A DNA stretch of 64,000 nt, taken from assembly GCA_034769895.1 (NCBI GenBank), contig CM068367.1:124471927-124535926 (forward strand), read 5' to 3'. This document shows, piece after piece, positions 22,960 through 33,884 of this stretch; position 1 is the stretch's first letter; each line of letters begins with the position of its first letter. The translations under genes and the position numbers were made by a program. The stretch is from Magicicada septendecula. Its lineage: Eukaryota > Arthropoda > Insecta > Hemiptera > Cicadidae. The notes beneath the pieces were generated by a model. The model was not told the DNA's origin. It saw only the letters and a program-made list of their open reading frames with translations, and made no database searches.

Positions 22960-23347
22960 CTACGGAAATATTTCATTTCAAAAATGATTTTACATATAAA
23001 TCTTAGAACATGGAAGTCATGTATGGTTCTCCATACCGATATTTCTATTTGGCAAACCAGTGCCGCACCAAGGGGGGTTTCCGGGTTAAACTCCCGCCCT
23101 TGAAGGGATAAAGAGAAAAGGAAATGTATAACACTTTTTTGCATGGGCCGGTAAAAATGTAGTAGCATAAGTCAAATTAAATAATTACGCTAATTAATTA
23201 TGTAAGTACGGACATGTTTAATTCATCAGTCAGTTTGTATGGCGCTGCGCGTTTCACAATGCTATGACAGGCACGTACGTGTTCGCACGGTGTTTCTGGC
23301 TGTCAAGGTCCAGGTATTATGTCAAAGCACTATTTTAGGTCTTAACC
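22960..23347. other. Unassigned spacer
   Basis: No gene seen. It borders the Harbinger terminal repeat. Confidence 0.4.
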
Positions 23348-24090
23348 CCCTACACACTATCGGACCAGACCACCGGACCGTCGGGACAAAACGCAGTTTG
23401 GCCCGTGGGTTCGAAGATGTGTCCGCGGACAAAATCTGTCGTGACGGACGGTCGGGACAGCGTCGTAGCTAGGGGCTGGCCGCGGGGAGGCCGCCAGGGG
23501 TGCAAACCTCAAGAGGGGGCACTCGCAGACCCGCAGCCTGCGAGCCGCTGGGGCACGGGCACATTAAGAACTTACCCAAAATTAAAACACGAGTTTATGC
23601 TAACTTGCACTTGATTACGATAGCGCCTAAAAGAACCTTTAATCAAAAGTATTTAACAGATTTCTGTACAAAATATTCACTGCCGACTCACGCTGAACGA
23701 AAATATTGCTACCTATATATCTTTGTCACACTCATACAGAAAATACATCTATCATACTCTGTCAGAACGACCAGGGTAGCAAAACACTGCGTGGGGAATC
23801 CCCGCAATGTATTCGTTCTGATTTGTTGTTGCCATTTGCCATACGTAAAAAAATCCGTAGATTGAAAGATAAATAATACACGGAAAGAAAAAGAAGTGAA
23901 AAATTATTTGAATTTCACGGGAAAAATTACCGTCACAGACAGTAACTATAGGACAACCAGATAAAAAATAAATTTTACTGAAAGATACTAGTAAAATTCA
24001 ATTGCACCATGTAAATTTTCTTGTGTGTACCAGAATTTATATAAATGTACAAGTCGTAACGGTAAAAATTTCCTGCTCAATCCCGTAAAA

Positions 24091-24220
24091 TAGTATATTG
24101 TGTGGCTAGGGATGAAACAAGGCGATTTCAGACGAGGGTTAGTGTTGACTGCCCGAGCGAAGCGAGGGCTGGCGTCACCCGAAGTCTGAAATCGTGTTTT
24201 ATCCCATGCCACACACTATA
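24091..24220. repeat. Foldback MITE 1
   Basis: Arms of about 37-42 bp (TAGTATATTGTGTGGC ... CGATTTCAGAC and its inverted partner GTCTGAAATCG ... GCCACACACTATA) flank a centre with its own hairpin, GCCCGAGCGAAGCGAGGGC. Located in the 5' part of the hAT element; target duplication not resolved. Confidence 0.75.
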
Positions 24221-24266
24221 TTTTTCATATTACCTGTAATGAAACTGGGAGTTTTAATGTCTGGAG

Positions 24267-24452
24267 CCAGTCGAAATGAGATAATTTCAGACTAATAGCG
24301 CAGCAAAAAATCTTATAGTATTTTAATCATAGGAAAATTTAGATATTATAATAGAAAAAATAACATTTTATTATTAATTTAATAATTTTAATTAATTTAT
24401 TTCTGCCCGCCAAAATTCGCATTGGTCTGAAATTGTCTTGTTTCGACTGACT
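24267..24452. repeat. Foldback MITE 2
   Basis: Inverted arms of about 33 bp, CAGTCGAAATGAGATAATTT then CAGACTAAT, against the reverse complement CAGTCGAAACAAGACAATTT then CAGACCAAT. The AATTTCAGAC core is shared with foldback MITE 1, so the two may be related. Confidence 0.7.
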
Positions 24453-24730
24453 AGCATGCGGTTATTTATTACCGTAGCATTGGCAGCACTGTGCGATGGA
24501 TCGAGCGATGTGACGACGCTATTTTCATTTTTAGCTAAAACTTGCGAGTGAAAAGTGTAAAAAATGCGTCATCAGTAGAAAAAGTAGATAAAGTGTTATA
24601 GTGCGATAAAAGTAAGTTAAGATTTAGTTAATACTTATATTATTTTAATTATTTGTGAAGTGAACACAAAACATTGAAAGTATTTCCAATCTAGTCGAGA
24701 TATTTAAGTTATTATCTTTGTTTATCTAGA

Positions 24731-27422
24731 ATGCCACCATCGAAAAAACCGTCTGGTGCCGAATTCCGAAAGATCAGAAATGCACGCAAAGAAGAACAAA
24801 AAAATTTAGCCCATACAATAAATAAATGGATATTATTGAATCCACAACAAGATAGCGCGGCTAGTACATCACAATTACAAACTGACACCACAGCTTCTCC
24901 TATAGAAGATGTTGATACCCCACTGGATAGACTCGAAAAAAAAACAAAAGTGACATTGACGATGAAGCAGCTTCAGATGCAAAGGAAAATTATGGTATGC
25001 ATTGACTAATTTATTATATTAGGTTAGGTACTTGGTTTGGTACCTATACAACAGACTCTCGATAGTTTTTTCGTCTTTGCCGCGGGCAAAAGCTACTATT
25101 TTGTATCATCGTGTGAAACCGCATTAATATTTTTATGATCGCTTTTTCTTTCAGCCGTTGAACCGATATTAGATATATTGGATTCCGAAGATGCTGATTT
25201 TGATAAGTCAAAAGTGCATAAATTATAATGACCCTAGGTCATGGCCCCAGATAGATGACAAGGTTAGGTGTTTTCTCATTGAACGTGGACCAGAGCAAGG
25301 AAAACACTGCGATTTTAGGTTTTCAATGACTGATGATGGCAGAACTTTTTCAGCTGATTGGTTTCAGAAGACTCTGTCAAATAATGAGAAAATAGAGAGG
25401 AAGTGGCTCATTTACAGTAAAAATGCCAAATCTATTTTTTGTTTTCGTTGCTTATTATTCGGTACGAAAGAAACAATTTTTTCAAAAGGTTTTCGTGATT
25501 GGAAACATTTAAATCCAATGATCGGTGAACACGAGAACTCTGCAGAACACCGTAAATGTTACGTAACATGGAAAGAAATTGAAATGCGACTTATAAAAGG
25601 TAAAACCTTAGACGATGAGTTGCAACGTGGAATATCTGCAGAAAAATAAAAGTGGAGACATATTCTAAAGGTTATAATGGACGTGGTACTGTTTTGTGCC
25701 AAAAACAACCTGGCACTGAGAGGTGGAGTCGAAAAAATAGGACATCGTAAATCTGGTATATTTTTGAGTACTGTAGAGCTCCTGGCCAAGCATAATCTAC
25801 AAATGAAAGAACACGTGTCCTCTATTACAAAGGGAAGCCTTTCTTACTTCTCACCAACTATACAAAATGAAGTAATTTCTGCACTAGGATCAGCAATCAA
25901 AAATAAAATTATGTCGAAAATCCTGCAAGCAAAATTTTACGTATCTCATTTGATTGTACTCCAGATATCAGTCACCAAGAACAAATGTCAGAAATTGTGC
26001 GCTACGTAGATACAAATAATGGAAAGTGTACGGTTGAAGAAAGTTTTTTAGCTTTTATAAAAACTGACGAAAAAACCGGCAGTGGACTTACGGACGAAAT
26101 TGTAAATAAATTAAGCAAAGATGGTCTTATACTATCAGACTGTAGGGGACAGTCATATGATAATGGCGCTAACATGGCGGATAAATATCAAGGTGTTCAA
26201 GCGCGAATCTTACAACTGAATGAACATGCCAGATTTTTACCATGTAGTGCTCACTCACTAAATTTAGTTGGAGTTCATGCGTCTTGTGTAACACCAGAAA
26301 TGACTACGTTTTTTGGCACAATGCAAAATATTTTTAATTATTTTTCTGGATCGATTGAACGTTGGCAAGCTTTATCAAATTTAAAATTGACTTTGAAGGG
26401 TCATTCTGATAAGAGATGGTCGTCAAAATATCATTCAATTCACTCATTACATACTCAACTACCGCAAATAATAAAAATATTACATACCATTGCAGAAGAA
26501 AGTGATGAAAGGAGGAAATATACAGCTGATTCTGTATCTTCAGCTAAAAGTATTTTAAAAATGATTAATTTTGAATTTATTTGTTTATTGGTCATATGGG
26601 ATCATATTCTTAGAAGCATTGACAACGTTAATCGCATTTTACAGGAAAAAACCGTGTCCATTGAGGTTGCATCAAAACATTTGCAGGGCCTTGTGGATTT
26701 TTTGAATGATTTCAGGAAAAATCAAATAGAGCTATGTGCTATTCAGCAAGAAATCTAGCAAACGAGCTATCGATAGAACCGGAATTTTCTGAAAAGTGTA
26801 AACGAAAGGTTAAAACAATGTTCGACGAAAGGGCCAAGGATAATGCGGCCATAATGACTCCACTTCAAAAGTTTAAAATTCAGCTTTACTGTGTATGGAC
26901 ACACTTATTCAGCAAATGGGATGGAGATTTCAAAGTTTAGCTGCCGTAGCTTCTGATTTTGGTTTCCTAACAGGACTTTCGTTACACGAAACCTCCACTG
27001 AAGAACTAAAGACATCTGCAGCTGATCTCGCATTAAAATACAAAGATGATTTAAATACCAACGAGTTATGTTTAGAGATTGAAAGCTACAAACACCAAAT
27101 AAAATCATTATTGCCTGATTTAAAAAATGCAGATTACATTGCACTTCTTAATTGCCATGAAGAATATGGCTTAGTGACCAGTTATCCAAATATAGGGATT
27201 GCTCTTCGCCTAGCATTGACGCTACCTGTGACTTCTGCCAGCTGTGAAAGATCTCTCAGCAAATTAAAATTAATAAAAAATTATTTACGATCGCAGATTG
27301 GTCAAGAACGTTTGAGTAATCTCGCTATACTATCGATTGAGTATGACATTGCAAAAAGTATTGATGTAGACCATACGATTGACAAATTGGCCTCAGAAAA
27401 AGGCAGAAAAGTAAACTTTTAA
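24731..27422 (+). pseudogene. hAT transposase gene (TTF zinc finger / DUF4371 type), broken
   Basis: Cut-and-paste transposase. The start is ATG at 24731 (MPPSKKPSGAEF). A 160-bp intron, 24995-25154 (GTATGC ... TTTCTTTCAG), joins exon 1 to VEPILDILDSEDADFD in phase 1. Next comes a TTF-type finger (ADWFQKTL ... FCFRCLLFG), the first catalytic region SFDCTPDISHQEQM, then SYDNGANM and CSAHSLNLVG, and last the C-terminal dimerisation block SCERSLSKLKLIKNYL with RLSNLAILSIE. Lesions seen: a frame change in the A-run near 24945, others near 25205, 25940, 26735 and 26893, and an in-frame stop near 25647. All domains remain in order, so decay began after a complete copy inserted. Confidence 0.88.
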
Positions 27423-27751
27423 CATATTTTCAAATTTCAGTGATTTCATATCTACTTTATGGCTAAATGTATGAGGATATTCGTAACTTAAATTACACTT
27501 TAAAGTTATTGTATTGTTTCTCTTCCTACAAAATAAGTTTTGGGGGGCGCAAAATTCAAATCTTGCCCTGGGCGCTCATGACCTTAGCTACGACACTGGG
27601 TCGGGAGGTTCGATGGGAAAACCATCGGACCGCGGACCGTCACCATCACTTTTCAGTCTGGTCATAGAATGTGTAGCGTTGTCGCCGAACTTCCCTTGTC
27701 GTTGCCAAACCTTCGCTGTTTGTGCTTCTGTTTCTTGTTGCGTTGCTAGCT

Positions 27752-28115
27752 GCGCACGTTTCTGGAATAATAGCTGATAAAAGTTGTGGTGATATAGCAG
27801 CACTGAATTTCATGTCTTCATATGATCTCCCAGTACCTAAATAACGAAGTTTCACAATTAGCCTCTCTTTTGCTCTCACGGATTCCCTGAAGACCGTATT
27901 TCTTCTTTGAATAAATGGTTTCACCAAATCCAGTAAATTGATGAAACATTCCTCATCCATCCGTAAAAAATTACGAAAATCGTTTTAGTCCAGTTCTTTA
28001 AGTAAGTTTGCATGGGTGAATGTTTTCCGTTTTGAAACAGGTTCTTTGCCCACATTTTTCTCTTCTTTAGACACTTGTCATCAGTAGTTGCTACTAAAGC
28101 ACTTAAAGCTACACC
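27752..28115 (-). pseudogene. PIF/Harbinger transposase N-terminal part
   Basis: The minus strand reads KCLKKRKMWAKNLFQ, then after a stop MDEECFINLLDLVKPFIQ, RRNTVFRESVRAKERL and LRYLGTGRSYEDMKFSAAIS, ending IIPETC. This is the region before the DDE domain in HARBI1-like proteins (RMD...F..LL..V.P.I.K.DT..R..I...ERL.VTLR.LATG.SY..L.....IS). After IIPETC the sequence leaves the family, which marks the internal deletion. No catalytic residues remain. Confidence 0.85.
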
Positions 28116-28310
28116 GATTTTTTGCATTTTTGAAAGATACGGAGCCATAGCGCGACACCCTTTCCTTCACAAGATCAAATATTCGACTAGTCAGAGAAAA
28201 TAGGTTCCTGTCTGAAGTTGGTCCGGTCGGAAGGTGTGTAGCCTTGACCCGACCACAGACGGTCTGGGTGTTTGATCGTGTCTGGTGGTTCGGTCCGATA
28301 ATGTGTAGGG

Positions 28311-29220
28311 TCATCGAGCCGTCCGGGTGGGGTAAAAAAATGAACAGTTGTATATATTTTTCAACAGACTTTTTTCCTCATGGCTGACCTTTTCAAGGCT
28401 GCTTAATTCGTCAACAAGATAACTAGCGGCTCTAATGTGCTCGCCAAGCGATGTGACTTATTAGACTACTAATTATTGCGTTGTATTAATTAAATAATTA
28501 TAAAATTATGCTTTGAAAATACTGAAAGAAAACCATCCAGAACATTTATTGAACACATAGAAATCGTTCCTAATGGACGAAGCTGAATCAGTAAGTAACC
28601 TGCTTGTAGCTATTGCAGGCCAGTGCTCTTTAAATATGTTGGTGGTTCAATGTTTTGCTTTTATTTGCAAACGTTTACACTCTTAACCTATAATAAATTG
28701 TAAGTAAATCGAGGTCTTGATCTTGTTTTCAGAAGCGTGTTGAAATATTCTCTAAAAACGGAGTGTTGTAATTTCCTTGAAGTTACAAATTACCTTACTT
28801 ATTTTAAAGATAAATTAAAAAAAGTTATTACGGAGTTTTGGAAACAATATGGGATCTTTTTCCTTTTGAAACTAATTATAAAAACAACTGTGTAATGAGT
28901 TCACGATCGGTAGGGAGTCTTGTGACAATGGACACGTGCCGTGTGGCTCGGCAGGGAGTCATATGCGGTAATATTCAAGGAGTAGGGATGAACATGTCAA
29001 CGAGGTTTATGTTTAACATGAGAACGCCTGCTGAAAATATCGATGATATTCGGTGGTATGGCCAAGTATCGTAAATGACTTGACTTCATATCTGAGATAG
29101 CGTGTTAGAGAACTGGAGACTCTTGTGTGTCAAGCTAAATAATTACAATCGATCTAACATAATAGAACTATTTATAATTGTTTCAAGAGCTTTAAGACCG
29201 GATTAAACGTTAAGTCAGAT
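28311..29220. other. Unassigned region
   Basis: AT-rich. A 78-codon frame at 28838-29074 (METIWDLFPFET ... NIDDIRWYGQVS) has no recognisable domain. No repeat recognised. Confidence 0.35.
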
Positions 29221-29224
29221 GACT

Positions 29225-29800
29225 TCAATGTATCTTCTTCTGATATTTCCTATCCGTTTCGGATGTTGGATATCATACAGGCTATTTTAACTTTCTGCAC
29301 CGCTGTACGGAATAAGTCAGTTGTATTCATGCCAAACCAGGTCCTTAAATTTCTCAGCCATGATATTCTCGGTCGCTCAACTTATCTCTTTCCAAGTACT
29401 TTTCCCTGTAGTATGGACTGCAATAAATAAAATCTCTGTTCATTTCTCACGAGATGTCCCAGATACTAAAGCTTTCTTATCTTCACTGTGTTAATAACTT
29501 CCCTATCTTTCTTCATCTTTCTAAGAACTTCAACATTAGTTATATGTGCTGTCCATGAAATGCTCAGTATTCTACGGTAGAGCCACATTTGAAATATTCC
29601 AATTTCTTAGTTGCGGCTTCAGTCAAAGTCCAGGATTCTACACCGTAGAAGAGGACCGAGAATACGTAGCCTAGCAGCGTAGAAGTCTCATCTTTGTGTT
29701 TAATGTTAAATCGTGACTTTTGAATAAACTGCTCATTCTAGTGTACACTGCTCTTCCCTTTTCAATTCTGCTCTTTATTTCTTGAGAGACTTCAATATAT
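29225..29800 (-). mobile_element. LINE C-terminal part, minus strand (RTE-like)
   Basis: Across several frame changes the minus strand gives IKSRIEKGRAVYTRMSSLF, SHDLTLNTKMRLLRC, VLFYGVESWTL-like residues, NTEHFM-type worn sequence, VINTVKIRK, YLGHLVRN-like residues, RISWLRNLRTWFGMNT and IACMISNIRNG. This order matches the thumb and C-terminal region of the widespread insect RTE-type endonuclease/reverse-transcriptase proteins. Many small lesions; 5'-truncated. Confidence 0.8.
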
Positions 29801-30885
29801 AGTTTATATTAATGATGAATGAGACATAGACCAACCTCTTTGATCCAGGGCCGAAAAAAGAGTAATTATCATGTTCCCGAAAATAGCCATCTCAGGTTAG
29901 TGCAGAGAAGACCATGAGAAGATCTTCTGGAACGCTAAGGTTGATTTTTGATGGCTACTTGCTGGGAGAATAGACTATAACACGTGGGTACGACATCAAC
30001 TTAACAAAAAAATATTTGGTTTAATTTCATGTAATTCAGGCGACGTAGTCAGTCCGTCAGCTAGTCTTCAGCTAAACTCTATGCAATAGAAACATCCAGG
30101 GGTGTATTTTTGAAGGAAGGACGAACGGGACCGGACCCCCCCAATGGTCGAAAAAGTTGATAAGGAATTTTGTTATCTCTTAATTATTAGGTTTTTATTA
30201 TTTTTTCAGTTGTATACACCATTATAGTAGTAAATCTTTTTTAAGTACACAAATAGGTTTATTACACAGCATTTGCTTATATGTTTGAAATATGAAATAT
30301 AGAAAATTCAATTCGGCGCTCTCGGAAGTTGTTAATGAAATAGGCAAAAAATCAATACGAATTAAATTCTAAAACATTTTCTAAAGCGTATCTTTTTTGT
30401 GATCATAGTATTATTGGTCTTCTGGATTCTGGAATACCGAGAGATATCTAATAGATGACTTCCCACACGGACAGACCATCACAAGTGATAGACCAGCAAC
30501 GGAAACCTAATCGAAACGTTGCTTAAAGTTATCAAGAAGAGGCCGAGAGAAAATGAGGAGCTTGGCATTGTTTCGTAAGAATAATGTTTTCGGAAATAGC
30601 TCAAGTTGTATTTAAAGGTGCCATAACCATGTAAGTACTGAATCGTAGCACGTGGCCTGAAGTGATTTTCACCTGACTCATCAGTTCATCTTCTCACTCA
30701 CTTCCAGGAGCGGAATTAATGTCATCGAGAGGTGATTTGGAAAGTATATCGGAGTAGAAAAAGATAGGTTGATTATTGTTTGAGATACTATACACGATGG
30801 TGGGTCAGTAAGTACTGTATTACTCTACGGCAGGCAAAAAAAATAAAATGAATAAAGGCCTGAGAAGCTGTCTTGGGAACACTCT
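29801..30885. other. Unassigned spacer
   Basis: CAGGGGTGTATTTTTGAAGG near 30097 resembles a hAT left end but no partner was found. Nothing else recognised. Confidence 0.35.
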
Positions 30886-30889
30886 GACT

Positions 30890-31378
30890 GAACAATCAGG
30901 GTACGATGAGTGATACCACTCAGGAAAAATTTCAGCAAGGAAATCGCACCTATTCTGTCGATGTAAAAATGTTTAAAAATAAGCTGCTAAAAATACAAGC
31001 CAAAATGGAGATTTACACGAGCATATGTTGTAACATACAACTGTGAAACGTGGACCTAGTCAGAAAGTGGTGAGAACCAATTGAGGTTTCAAAGAAAAAT
31101 CTTGAGAAGGATCTTTGGTCCAATTAAAGAAAGATGTACTTGGAGAATAAGGAAAAATTGAACGCACTTATTGAAGAGAAAGATATAGTAAGGTCCATCA
31201 AAGCATAAAGAATAAGCTTGCTGGGGAACGTTGAAAGAATGGAGGATAGAAGAATGGTTAAGAATGTACGGAAGAAGAAGGAGGGGTCGACTAAGGAAAA
31301 GTTGGATGGACGACGTCACTCAAGATAAGACGCTGGAAAGGATTAACTAATGTAGAGCCAGTGAAAAAAAAAAGAAGA
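30890..31378 (+). mobile_element. LINE 3' end with GAA-rich tail
   Basis: Across frame changes it reads KLLKIQAKMEIYTSICC, CETWT-like residues, LRFQRKILRRIFGPIKER, then EEKDIVRSIKAQRISLLGN and VERMEDRRM, followed by a purine-rich tail. The RIFGPIKE block links it to the fragment at 436-640 and to the LINE at 33.9-34.6 kb. 5'-truncated and worn. Confidence 0.8.
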
Positions 31379-32104
31379 AGAACAACAAGTTGTAGATGAC
31401 CGCCAAGTGATTGGAACCAAAGGTTAAACTAGGAGTTGAGTCCCAAAGTAATGAAAGTTCCAAACGTTTTTCTTCCTGGTGTATAAAAATATTATGGAAA
31501 AAGTAACTTAAAATGAATATCAATATGAACTAGTACTTTTTCTTCCCTGGTTTCAGCATACACGCTCTTTGACATGTTCCGTTTCTAGCTATCTGGCTTA
31601 TCTGACAATCTCTAATCTGATCAACGTTCCGAACCACTGGATCAACTTTGATGAAACAAACGTTAAATATTTTCTTCTATAAAATGCTTTTTCTACATTT
31701 GTTTTTTTCTATACAGTAAAAAATGATGGATCAATATTTTTAAAAAATAACAAAATGGCGATCACAGGATACAATTTTTTATTTTAATATATGACGCCTA
31801 ACTATATATTCTTTCTTATTATTTGGCCCCCCATTTTTAATGTTTTCAAATGTATTTATCCTAGAACAATATTTAAAAAAAAAAGGATTATGTGGCACTT
31901 ATACGAGACCAAGGACACGACCGTTTTGAATGTTTAATGCAAAATATGTTGAAGTCTGTCCATCTTCGGAACCACTTAATCGATTTTTAAGAAAACAAAC
32001 ATTAAACTGTCCCTTTTTAATGCACATACAGTACATAATACGTTGGAAAATGAACGTACTTTTGACGAATGTTTCTGTCTCATACCAATGAATGAGGTTT
32101 TTTT
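31379..32104. other. Unassigned spacer
   Basis: AT-rich. Two loosely similar stretches (about 31640-31690 and 31965-32015) may be a diverged internal repeat. No gene seen. Confidence 0.35.
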
Positions 32105-32844
32105 CTCCAGTCGAGTTTTTCTTCTTCTTCACTTCAAGGATTAGGCTCGCAGCCTGTTCCGTCTTCACAGCCACCATTTCTTGGTGTGCCTCTATCTCGT
32201 TCTCCAAGAGGCTTAAACTCGATTTTATGTTGTTTGTTATTCTAGAGTCACCCAGAATCCTATTTATGTGTTGTATCCAGTTTTATTTATTTTGTTTAAT
32301 TTTATCGTTTATCGAGTATACATTCAGCTCTACCTTATGTCTGCATTTCTTATGTGATCTCTTAGGGTGCACCGTTCGACTCCCCTTAAGAATTTCATTT
32401 CAGCAGCTTGAATTCGTTTTCTCTGATTTTGTGTTAGTGTCCACGATTCACTCCCGTACATAAACACTGGTGCCCCGATTACTTTATAAAATTTGTCAGT
32501 TCTATATCTTTTCGTACTTTCTTTCCCAGAGTCTTAACGAATTGTGCCACACATCTTCTGGTATCTGTTTATTTTATTATCGATATCGTTTTCATATTCA
32601 AATATTATCGCGTATCTTAGGTAGCATCTAGATAGCTGTAGTGGGATGTTTGTCTAATAATTTTATTGTCTATTACTATATTTTTTTTTGGAATTTATTG
32701 GGTATTACTATTACTGGGAATTTCCCTTTAAACGTCATTATTTTACTCTTTGTAACGGAATTTTTTTAAATTACATTCATGGAAAATTTTACTGAGTTTA
32801 TACGCTGCTTTTTATAATTCATTTTCGTTTTCTTGTAGGATAAA
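32105..32844 (-). mobile_element. LINE C-terminal part, minus strand (family B-like)
   Basis: On the minus strand, across frame changes: NYKKQRINSVKFSMNVI-type worn residues, IVIDNKIIRQTSHYSYLD, TLGKKVRKDIELT, FMYGSESWTLTQNQRKRIQ, AAEMKFLRGVERCTLRDHI, NWIQHINRILGD and EQAASLILEVKKKKN with a GAA-rich tail. The ending resembles family B (EQV..NLILEEKKKKK). 5'-truncated. A hAT element begins directly at its 5' side. Confidence 0.8.
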
Positions 32845-33655
32845 CAGTGGCGGATTATCCATAATGCTAGGCTATGCTGCAGCACTGCGCACCAAGGCCT
32901 CAGCTGTCAGAGGGGGCACCATCCAGCTGAATTGACTAAGCGAAGCAAAGCTTACAGAATTGTTTGGTTTTCTTACGCAGTTATTAACCATGGAGAGTGT
33001 CGAGTTGGAAAATCAAGCAAAAGCTCTTATGGGAATTTACTCAAACGATTTAAATAACGATCTTCTAATAGAACTGACCACGAGTAAAATTGCAGGAAAG
33101 AGGTTTTTTCAAATCGTTCGAATGAAGATGATAGATTCCATGATACTACAGTTTGTCCGCTCAAAGTATTAAACTCGATTATTGATTATAAAATGATGTA
33201 TGTATTTCCAAACATACACATTACTTATCGTCTGCTTTTGATGATTCCATTAGCTAACTGCGATTCTGAAAGATCATTTTCTGTATTAAAACGCATTAAA
33301 GATATGTTGAGTACAACTACGGAAGATGAGAGATTATCTTCGTTAGCAAGGTTGAATATTGAAAGCGAGATACTTGAATCGCTCGATTTAGAACGAATTA
33401 TACATCACTTCATTAAGGCAAAACAAGAAAGAAATGGATTGATTAGTATTTTCTAAGCTTAAGTAGGCCTACTATTATCCTCATTGCAATCACTATTTAG
33501 CTAAATATTTGTTGTTTGAGAGTTTAATAAAATAACTGTTAACTTCCGAAATTGTGAATGCCACTTATCAGTGTAAATAATGGATGAAAGGTTGAATTTT
33601 GAATCGGTAGGGGGGGGCACCATTCTGATGGCAGCATAAGGGAACTCGCGCTTCT
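32845..33655 (+). mobile_element. hAT relic with C-terminal dimerisation domain
   Basis: The left end CAGTGGCGGATTATCC is a hAT-style terminus. Inside, 32949-33456 reads FGFLTQLLTMESVELENQAK, then after frame changes FPNIHITYRLLLMIPLAN, CDSERSFSVLKRIKDML and RLSSLARLNIESEI, the hAT C-terminal domain, ending with a stop at 33456. The N-terminal and catalytic parts are absent. GGGGGGCACCAT occurs near both ends, but a right terminus could not be found; the 160-bp inverted repeat begins where it might be. Confidence 0.75.
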
Positions 33656-33815
33656 AATTGAAATATTTTTGTAAATATAAATCACTTTTGTCGATATATA
33701 GGCCTAAAATTGTAACTACTTTACATATAACATACTAAAAAGGAAAATTGAAAACAAATCACTAATATGTATTGTTCTAATAATATTTGGCTACTGTGTG
33801 CTACACTTTGAAGCA
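33656..33815. repeat. 160-bp inverted repeat, left arm
   Basis: The reverse complement of 36555-36714 with about two mismatches. It runs from AATTGAAATATTTTTG to CTACACTTTGAAGCA and contains a TATATAGGCCTA core. Confidence 0.9.
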
Positions 33816-33884
33816 TTGTATTATGTCTCCCTTTTCGAGTAGAGCGTCTATCTGGAACTAATACTTGATAATAATAATTTTTTC

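Larger units (their letters stand above)
23458..27598 (+). mobile_element. hAT element (ZMYM1-like) with exact 8-bp target duplication
   Basis: The left end CAGCGTCGTAGCTA and the reverse complement of the right end, CAGTGTCGTAGCTA, are terminal inverted repeats. GGTCGGGA flanks at 23450-23457 and 27599-27606. The length of 4141 bp suits an autonomous hAT. It carries a broken transposase gene and two small foldback elements in its 5' part. It inserted into an already shortened Harbinger element, so it is the younger of the two. Confidence 0.92.
23348..28310 (-). mobile_element. PIF/Harbinger element, internally deleted, split by a hAT insertion
   Basis: The left end (CCCTACACACTATCGGACC ... 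ACCACCGGAC) and the reverse complement of the right end (CCCTACACATTATCGGACC ... ACCACCAGAC) are inverted repeats with about 4 mismatches in 29. Without the hAT insert only about 0.8 kb remains, holding the N-terminal part of a Harbinger transposase on the minus strand. The 3-bp target duplication expected for the family could not be resolved. Confidence 0.8.

Noticed and set aside
28575-28600. Short start exon (ATGGACGAAGCTGAATCA then GTAAGT)
   Set aside because: Six codons with a donor-like site are not enough evidence; no downstream exon found.
30097-30120. CAGGGGTGTATTTTTGAAGG as a hAT left end
   Set aside because: No matching right end or 8-bp repeat found.
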